From NCBI GenBank assembly GCA_002343325.1, contig DDSG01000037.1, forward strand, positions 1-34,701: a DNA stretch of 34,701 bases, in the 5' to 3' direction. Positions 8,318 to 13,916 of the stretch are shown here, piece by piece. Both the position numbers and the translations under genes were made by a program. This DNA is from Phycisphaerales bacterium UBA2396. Lineage in GTDB: Bacteria; Planctomycetota; Phycisphaerae; Phycisphaerales; UBA1924. Position 1 is the first letter of the stretch, and each line of letters starts with the position of its first letter. Below the pieces are notes generated by a model. It had not been told where the DNA came from. It was given only the letters and a program-made list of their open reading frames with translations, and did no database searches.

Positions 8318-8836
8318 GTGACCCGAATCGGACTGACCCTCGACGAGCACTTCGACCTCCGCGTGAAGCCCCGGGCGGGTGCGGACCCCGCGTTCCACGA
8401 GGCGGCCCAAGAGGAACGGGACCGGATGTTCCCACTGGCGACCGCGGCGGCATCGAACCACCTGCGGTCCCGCGGCTACGACTGCCGCCCGGCGATCCTC
8501 GACGCGCTGGTCCGGCAGGGGGTGGTCCGGCCGTCGCAGCCGGACGCGTGGACGCAAGCCGACGTGGACGCCGCGGTTGATCACCTCGAAGAGGCGGGCA
8601 TCTTCACGCCCTATGCGGCGATGTGCATGGCCCTCGGGTGCCGGTACGCCGACTTCCTGCGCCCGCTGCGCGACGCCGCCGAGCGTGAGTCGGCCAAGTA
8701 CGGTCGCTCCGTGCCCGCCGACGACCAGTGCTTCGTCATGCACCGCGTGCCGCCGCGCGAGAACGCCCCGGCGGTGATCTCCTTCACGCTGTGCGACGAC
8801 ATCCGCGAGAGGCTTGAGCGTGGCGAGGAGGTCTGA
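8318..8836 (+). CDS. Element protein of unknown function
   Basis: A protein of 172 residues, GTG 8318 with AAGGAG seven bases upstream. It begins MTRIGLTLDEHFDLRVKPRA and is largely helical and acidic; no membrane segment or signal peptide. A central region (RPSQPDAWTQADVDAAVDHL, then EEAGIFTPYAAMCMALGCRY) could be a small DNA- or protein-binding helical domain. I do not recognise the family. Its stop (8834-8836) is immediately followed by the ATG of the sigma-like gene, so the two are probably translationally coupled. As first gene of the rightward train it may be regulatory, but nothing in the sequence shows a specific activity. Confidence 0.65.
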   Translation: MTRIGLTLDEHFDLRVKPRAGADPAFHEAAQEERDRMFPLATAAASNHLRSRGYDCRPAILDALVRQGVVRPSQPDAWTQADVDAAVDHLEEAGIFTPYAAMCMALGCRYADFLRPLRDAAERESAKYGRSVPADDQCFVMHRVPPRENAPAVISFTLCDDIRERLERGEEV

Positions 8837-9445
8837 ATGCCGGACCCCTCACCCCCCGAACTCGAACTCACTCCCGACCTGCTCGATTTCGCCCGGCAGA
8901 AGGGGATCGAGATTGCGAAGGGCTTTCGCAATCCGCGGGTCGATCCCGAGGACGCGGCGCAGCACGCCCTGCTTCACCTGATCGCCAAGCCGCCCAGGTG
9001 GGACTCAGCCCGGGGCGCGAGCCCGACGACCCTGATCTACACGATCGTGCAGCGGGCCGTCATCAAGTTCGTCGAGCGAGAGGCTCGGGATCTTCGGCAG
9101 TTCCGGATTCTGCACGAGCCAGCGGAATCCTCGCCAGCGGCGGCTGAGAGCGTCCACCCGGACCCTGTTGGAACGGAGATCGCCAACCGCCGCACGGTCG
9201 GCCTGGCGCAGTCGTTCTGGACCAAGGAAGACGTGTTCGAGTACATCGACAACGAAGACAGCCGTGCGCTGTGCCAGCTCGTGATGGAGTGCAATGGGAA
9301 CGTCAGCGAGGCCGCGAGACGGCTCAACGAGAAGAAGAGCACGATTCGGTACCGGTTGAAGTTGCTGATCCCGAAGCTGCTGGCTAAGGGCTTCAAGGTG
9401 GTCTCTGAAGGAGAGTTCTATGAACGGAAACGCGGTCAAGGATGA
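8837..9445 (+). CDS. Sigma-70-like RNA polymerase factor (ECF size)
   Basis: A protein of 202 residues. The N-terminal half resembles sigma region 2: FRNPRVDPEDAAQHALLHLI, then a segment with ASPTTLIYTIVQRAVIKFVE and the charged helix REARDLRQF. The C-terminal half has a helix-turn-helix like region 4: CNGNVSEAARRLNEKKSTIR, then YRLKLLIPKLLAKG. Sigma factors guide RNA polymerase to promoters; phages use them to switch on late genes. The linker between the halves is weakly conserved, and region 4 has the spacing of a generic HTH, so a DNA-binding regulator derived from a sigma factor is the alternative. The gene starts at once after 8318-8836 and overlaps the capsid gene start by 26 bp, suggesting direct coupling of regulator and capsid production. 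Confidence 0.6.
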   Translation: MPDPSPPELELTPDLLDFARQKGIEIAKGFRNPRVDPEDAAQHALLHLIAKPPRWDSARGASPTTLIYTIVQRAVIKFVEREARDLRQFRILHEPAESSPAAAESVHPDPVGTEIANRRTVGLAQSFWTKEDVFEYIDNEDSRALCQLVMECNGNVSEAARRLNEKKSTIRYRLKLLIPKLLAKGFKVVSEGEFYERKRGQG

Positions 9446-11318
9446 CCTGCTGCTCACCGCCGCCGGAGTCGAGATCGAGGCCGCGGGCAAGGATGCCCGC
9501 CCCAAGATCAGCGTCGTCGCCTACACCGGGCGCATCATGCGCGTGCCCGGCTGGGGCGACATCGCGATCGACCTGGCGGGCCTCGAAGCCGGGGGCCAGG
9601 TGCCCCTGCTGGCCGACCACAACGCCACGGTCGGCAGCGTCGTCGGCCACGGCGAACCCGCCGTCGCGAGCGGGCGGCTGATCGTCGCGGGCGTCGTCAG
9701 CGGTGCTGGCGAACCGGCGCGGCATGTCGTGGAAATGGCCAGGGGCGGCTTCCAGTTCCAGGCGTCGGTCGGCGTCGCGCCCACCGAACATGAGCGGGTG
9801 AAACCGAACCAATCGGTCGAGGTCAACGGGCGGTCGCTGTCGTCGCCGGGCGGGTTCACGCTTGTGCGCAAGGGGCGGCTGCGGGAAGTCAGCATCACGC
9901 CGTTGGGGGCCGACGCGGAGACGTCTGTGGCCATCGCGGCTTCACGTCAAGGACGGACGAACATGGCGGACATCGCACACGAGGATCAGATCCGCGCCGA
10001 CGAGCGCGACCGGCTGAAGGAGATCGAACTGACCTGCCGCCCCATCTTCGCGGGTGGGAACGAGCGGGACTGGGGTGTGCACCAGAAGCGGGTGGACGAC
10101 ATGAAGGCCAAGGCCGTCGCGGGCGACATGACCGTCAGCGAACTCCGCGCGGGCGTGCTTGAGGTGCTTCGGGCCTCGCGCCCCGTGCTCTCCGGCGTCA
10201 TCACCGGCGGCGGCTCGGGCCACATCCCGCGCGCCCGGATCATCGAGGCAGCGATTCTCAAGCGGGCGGGCTTCGCCGCGCTCGCCGAGAAAGCCCTCGG
10301 CCCGGCATGCATGGAGGCGGCCGACGACCTGCGGGTGGCCCACACCCTCGACCTGTGCCGAGCCGCGCTGCAGCACGAAGGTATCGACGCCCCCGCCGAC
10401 CGCGAGGGCATGGTGCGCGCGTCGCTGACGACGCACACGCTCACCGAGGCGCTGGGTGCCGCGGTCAACAAGGTGCTGCTCGACGGATACCAGGAGAGCC
10501 CGGCGACCTGGCGGTCGTTCGCGGGCGTCCGGTCGGTGCCGGACTTCAAGACCGCCACGGCAATCCGTCCCTCGTTCACCGGCTCGCTTCAGCAGATCCC
10601 GCCCGGCGGCGAGTTCAAGCATGGCGGTGCCGACGAGGCGACGACCCAGTACAAGGTGGACACCTACGGCAAGATGTTCAGCATCGACCGCCGCGATCTG
10701 ATCAACGACGACCTGTCGCTGTTCGACAGCGTCGCCCGCGCGATGGGCCAGGCGGCGATGCGGAAGCTCAGCGATCTGGTGTACGACACCTTGATGTCGA
10801 ACGCCGGCGCGTTCTTCTCCGCGGGCAACGGCAACTACATCACCGGTGCCGACACGAACCTCAGCACGGACGGCCTGACCAAGGCCATCACCGCCATGCT
10901 CACGCAGCGGGACGCCGAGGGCAACGACCTGGACCTGCGGCCGATTCGGCTGGTCGTGCCCCCGGAACTCCAGACGGTGGCCCGCGCCGTGCTCGAGAGC
11001 GAGTACATCGCGGCCCAGACGAACCTGCCGACCGGCAACAGCCTCAAGAACGCCGTCGGGCTCGAGGTCGAGCCGCGCCTGAGCAACACGAAGAAGTACG
11101 GCAACAAGGCCTCGACGAAGCATTGGTACCTGTTCGCGGCTCCGGCGGCGAGCCCGATCATCGTCGGGTTCCTCAACGGCCAGCAGACGCCGACGGTCGA
11201 GTTCTTCGGGCTCGACCAGACTGTGAACAAGTTGGCGGTCTCGTGGCGCGTCTACTTCGACTTCGGCGCAGCCCTGTGCGACCCGCGGGCGGCGGTGCGG
11301 AGCAAGGGCGAGGCGTAA
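9420..11318 (+). CDS. Prohead protease-major capsid fusion protein
   Basis: A protein of 632 residues from ATG 9420, with GAAGGAG upstream. Residues 1-170 resemble a Mu-like/S78-type prohead protease: PLLADHNATVGSVVGHGE (candidate catalytic His67), then FQFQASVGVAP (candidate Ser117), ending near VSITPLGADAETSVA. Residues 175-340 are helical and charged, as in scaffold segments. Residues 340-632 resemble Mu gpT-like HK97-fold major head subunits: GGADEATTQYKVDTYGKMFS, then IDRRDLINDDLSLFDSVARA, and a C-terminal strand VSWRVYFDFGAALCDPRAAV. Such a chain would self-process during capsid assembly. It is unrelated in sequence to the interrupted SU10-type capsid protein. The element has no portal or terminase next to it. 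The start overlaps the sigma-like gene by 26 bp. Confidence 0.82.
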   Translation: MNGNAVKDDLLLTAAGVEIEAAGKDARPKISVVAYTGRIMRVPGWGDIAIDLAGLEAGGQVPLLADHNATVGSVVGHGEPAVASGRLIVAGVVSGAGEPARHVVEMARGGFQFQASVGVAPTEHERVKPNQSVEVNGRSLSSPGGFTLVRKGRLREVSITPLGADAETSVAIAASRQGRTNMADIAHEDQIRADERDRLKEIELTCRPIFAGGNERDWGVHQKRVDDMKAKAVAGDMTVSELRAGVLEVLRASRPVLSGVITGGGSGHIPRARIIEAAILKRAGFAALAEKALGPACMEAADDLRVAHTLDLCRAALQHEGIDAPADREGMVRASLTTHTLTEALGAAVNKVLLDGYQESPATWRSFAGVRSVPDFKTATAIRPSFTGSLQQIPPGGEFKHGGADEATTQYKVDTYGKMFSIDRRDLINDDLSLFDSVARAMGQAAMRKLSDLVYDTLMSNAGAFFSAGNGNYITGADTNLSTDGLTKAITAMLTQRDAEGNDLDLRPIRLVVPPELQTVARAVLESEYIAAQTNLPTGNSLKNAVGLEVEPRLSNTKKYGNKASTKHWYLFAAPAASPIIVGFLNGQQTPTVEFFGLDQTVNKLAVSWRVYFDFGAALCDPRAAVRSKGEA

Positions 11319-11335
11319 ACGGTCGGCGCTGGTGG

Positions 11336-11370
11336 GGCCGGGGGCGGTTGCGGGCTGTCCCCGGTCTTTT
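11336..11370 (+). terminator. Possible Rho-independent terminator after capsid gene
   Basis: GGCCGGGG (11336-11343) and CCCCGGTC (11359-11366) form an 8-bp stem with one G-U pair and a 15-base loop, followed by TTTT then CTCTC. It lies 18 bp after the capsid stop and could separate high capsid expression from the downstream ATPase and integrase genes. The T-run is short, so it may only attenuate. Confidence 0.5.
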
Positions 11371-11420
11371 CTCTCACGCGGATCACGAATGACGCACGCC
11401 GCGCCGATCGCGGCGGCGCG

Positions 11421-11609
11421 ATGGGTGCGCTCATGGTCGAGCAGCAGGACATCCCGCCGTCCCAGATCCAGATCGGGGACATCGCGTTCGGGATCGAGTT
11501 CATCGACGTCCCCGATGCCGCCGCGCGTTGGAACGAGGTGATCGACCACATCGGTGCGTGGTTGCTGGCCGAGTGGGAGCGCGAGCAACAGGAAAGCGAG
11601 CCGGAGTGA
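11421..11609 (+). CDS. Small acidic element protein
   Basis: A protein of 62 residues (or 58 from an internal ATG at 11433) beginning MGALMVEQQDIPPSQIQIGD and ending in an acidic tail (EREQQESEPE). It has no recognisable domain. A hydrophobic/aromatic pattern around FGIEFIDVPDAAARWNEVID suggests a small folded unit. Its stop overlaps the GTG start of the following ATPase frame by 4 bp (GTGA), so the two are translationally coupled. The role is unknown. It is supported as a gene by this overlap and by coding composition rather than by a family match. Confidence 0.5.
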   Translation: MGALMVEQQDIPPSQIQIGDIAFGIEFIDVPDAAARWNEVIDHIGAWLLAEWEREQQESEPE

Positions 11610-13240
11610 CAGCGCAGCACTGCACAGAGTTCGGCATCGTCGTCGCTGCGGGCCAGCGGTACGCCCGCTGGTACGACGATGGCCCGTCGTCCAGCCGCTA
11701 CGACGGCAGCGATCCCAACGACGTGGAGCGCGCGTATCGGACCGCGTTTCTTGATGCCGCGACGGAAGTGGCCAAGTGGATCGCGCCTGACGAGAAGGCA
11801 GTTGAGGCTGCGTGGCGGGCCAGGTGCGATGCCTACTCCGCCGCCCGCGTCGTGCTTTCCTCGGCCGACTACTTCGGTGTGTCCGATCCGGAAACGCGAA
11901 GCAGGTTCATCGGCGAGCAAACGGCATATCGGTTGATGCACGCCGCCGACGCAGCGCAAGCCCGTGGTCGTCATCAGGCGTTTGCCACATCTACCGACGC
12001 GTGGACGCGACTCTCCGATCTCGGCATCTCTGACGATCGGATCGTCGGGTCGCTGCTGCCCGCGTGGTTCGCTGAGGTGCGGGCGTGGGCGGAACAGCCC
12101 GCGAGGCCGACGGTCGTCGCAGTGCCGCCCGTGCTCGATGAGACCGAAGCGGCGCTGCGGCTGACTGCGTTGAAGGAGGGCGACCCGCCCATGCCCGACA
12201 CCGAGCCCCCGCCGCCGCAGTTCGTCAGTGTTCGCCAGCTCATGGCTGCGTGCCCGGCGCTGCGTCCCGCCGTGATCGACGGCCTGCTCCGCGAGGGCGA
12301 GACGATGAACGTGATCGCGTCTCCCAAGACCGGCAAGTCGTGGCTCGTGCTCGACCTAGCGATCGCGGTCGCCACGGGCCGTCCCTGGCTCGGTCGCTTC
12401 CCAACGGTCGCCGGCGATGTGTTGATCATCGACAACGAGCTGCATGGCGAGACCTCGGCCAACCGCATCCCCAAGGTCGCCAAGGCACGCGGCCTCGGCA
12501 CCGACGAGTTCGCCGACCGCGTCTTCATCCGCAATCTCCGCGGCGGGCTTCAGGACATCGTCTCGCTCGCTCCATACTTCCGCGCCGTCGAGCCGGGGCG
12601 TTTCCGCCTCATCGTGCTCGACGCCTTCTACCGCTTTCTGCCCGCGGGCATGGACGAGAACGCCAACGCCGACATGGCGTCGCTCTACAACCACATCGAC
12701 CGGTACGCCGCCGACCTCGGCTGCGCGTTCGTGCTGATCCACCACAGCAGCAAGGGCAACCAGTCCGGCAAGTCGGTTACCGATGTCGGCGCAGGCGCTG
12801 GCAGCCAAAGCCGCGCCACCGATGCACACCTCATCCTGCGGCCGCACGAGGAGGCGGACGTGGTCGTGCTCGATGCGGCCGTGCGTTCATGGCCGCCGCA
12901 GGAGTCGGTGTGCCTGCGCTGGGCGTTTCCGGTGTGGGACGTGGCCGAGGATATGGACCCCAAGCGGCTCAAGGTCGAATCCCCTCGTCGAAGGATGCGT
13001 GCCGATCGCCCACCGCCGCCCGAGGACTGGACGCCGGAGCGCTTCGTCGGCACATTCATGCCGGGCGGCCCGGCGCTGCGCGACGAGATTCTGCTGGCGG
13101 CCGCCAAGGACCTTTCACACGCCAAGGCGAGCAGCATGCTCAAACTCGCCGAGGCCCGCGGCCTCGTGCAGCGCGTCCAGCCCGGCCCTTCCGATCGCGT
13201 CCGTTTCGTCGTGGCGCGGAGATCCGAGGGTGGCGCGTGA
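11606..13240 (+). CDS. RecA/RepA-type AAA ATPase, possible replication helicase
   Basis: The frame gives 544 residues from GTG 11606. An internal ATG at 12191, preceded by AAGGAGGG, would give a 349-residue protein that contains the whole ATPase and may be the main product. Visible motifs: ASPKTGKSW (Walker A, about residues 238-246), DVLIIDNELHGETSA, RLIVLDAFYRF (Walker B, about 334-344), VLIHHSSKGN (sensor-like). This is the AAA_25/RepA-like hexameric helicase family found in plasmid and phage replication modules. The C-terminus has a winged-helix-like stretch (AKASSMLKLAEARGLVQRV). Residues 1-195 are of unknown type. The likely role is replication or mobilisation of the excised element. 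Whether the N-terminal part is a separate overlapping gene product or a fused domain cannot be told from sequence alone. Confidence 0.75.
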   Translation: MTAQHCTEFGIVVAAGQRYARWYDDGPSSSRYDGSDPNDVERAYRTAFLDAATEVAKWIAPDEKAVEAAWRARCDAYSAARVVLSSADYFGVSDPETRSRFIGEQTAYRLMHAADAAQARGRHQAFATSTDAWTRLSDLGISDDRIVGSLLPAWFAEVRAWAEQPARPTVVAVPPVLDETEAALRLTALKEGDPPMPDTEPPPPQFVSVRQLMAACPALRPAVIDGLLREGETMNVIASPKTGKSWLVLDLAIAVATGRPWLGRFPTVAGDVLIIDNELHGETSANRIPKVAKARGLGTDEFADRVFIRNLRGGLQDIVSLAPYFRAVEPGRFRLIVLDAFYRFLPAGMDENANADMASLYNHIDRYAADLGCAFVLIHHSSKGNQSGKSVTDVGAGAGSQSRATDAHLILRPHEEADVVVLDAAVRSWPPQESVCLRWAFPVWDVAEDMDPKRLKVESPRRRMRADRPPPPEDWTPERFVGTFMPGGPALRDEILLAAAKDLSHAKASSMLKLAEARGLVQRVQPGPSDRVRFVVARRSEGGA

Positions 13241-13556
13241 GGGGCGGAGGGGGGTTGCGCGCAAACACGTACGCGCGTATGCCCCCCCGGGGGGCATACG
13301 CACCCGGGGGGGTATGGGGGGGAACTCGACCCCCCTTCCCCCGGCGGGTCCTCGGAACGGAACGGCGTTTTCGCTTGGCCCGCGGGAACAGCCACAGGGA
13401 TAGACAGACTTTGTTTCGCCTGTCCGGGCGCGGGCTGCCCCCGCATGGCCCACATCACCGGAATGTGCCCGATTCGACTTGAACTTCGCCACCCATGACG
13501 CCCTCCTGTGTCCGCCGGGCGGCAATTCCGCCGCCCCGCGATTTGGAGACCTGAAC
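13241..13556. other. Palindrome-rich non-coding region before HARE-HTH/integrase
   Basis: A 316-bp gap with no convincing gene. Near its left end are TTGCGCGCAA and then a perfect 13-bp inverted repeat (13275-13287 and 13289-13301, GCGTATGCCCCCC and its complement around one C). A further G-run/C-run pair follows (about 13305-13345). The rest is unstructured to my eye and ends with GGAGACC before ATG 13557. Possible roles are a terminator for the ATPase gene, an operator for the integrase operon, or part of a replication origin. Confidence 0.55.
13275..13301. repeat. Perfect 13-bp inverted repeat with one-base spacer
   Basis: GCGTATGCCCCCC (13275-13287), C13288, GGGGGGCATACGC (13289-13301). 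The lack of a loop makes a simple RNA terminator unlikely and favours a dyad protein-binding site or a cruciform in DNA. Confidence 0.7.
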
Positions 13557-13916
13557 ATGGCCAAGAAGAACACGACCGGCAAGATGTCCAAGAGCGCCGC
13601 CCGCGCCGAGGGCGCAGCCCGCACCAAGCGGAACCTGGCCAACGCGAAGGCGACCGCCGGTTCGAAACACGCCGCCGGCAAGCGGCTCAGCGCCATCAGC
13701 GCCGCCGCCAAGGTGCTGGCCGACGCGGGCAAGCCGATGCGAGCGAAGGAGATGATCGAGGCGGCGAGCGAGAAGGGCCTGTGGTCGAGCCCGAAGGGCA
13801 AGACGCCGGAGGCCACGTTGTACGCCGCCATCATCCGCGAGATCGCCGCCAAGGGGAAGGCGGCTCGCTTCAGCAAGGTCGAGCGCGGCCTCTTCGCCGC
13901 GACGGAGGTCGCATGA
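13557..13916 (+). CDS. HARE-HTH domain protein coupled to integrase
   Basis: A protein of 119 residues from ATG 13557 (GGAGACC upstream). Residues 1-45 are Lys/Ala-rich and basic (MAKKNTTGKMSKSAARAEGA). Residues 46-115 match the HARE-HTH winged-helix pattern (HB1/ASXL/restriction-endonuclease HTH): AISAAAKVLADAGKPMRAKE, MIEAASEKGLW, SPKGKTPEATLYAAIIREIA, then FSKVERGLFAA. This domain binds DNA and occurs in chromatin, sigma-delta and restriction contexts. The stop overlaps the integrase ATG by 4 bp (ATGA), so the two proteins are made together. It could be the recombination directionality factor or a repressor of the integrase; that is inference from coupling. The frame extends upstream to 13479, but that stretch lacks a good start site. 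Confidence 0.72.
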   Translation: MAKKNTTGKMSKSAARAEGAARTKRNLANAKATAGSKHAAGKRLSAISAAAKVLADAGKPMRAKEMIEAASEKGLWSSPKGKTPEATLYAAIIREIAAKGKAARFSKVERGLFAATEVA

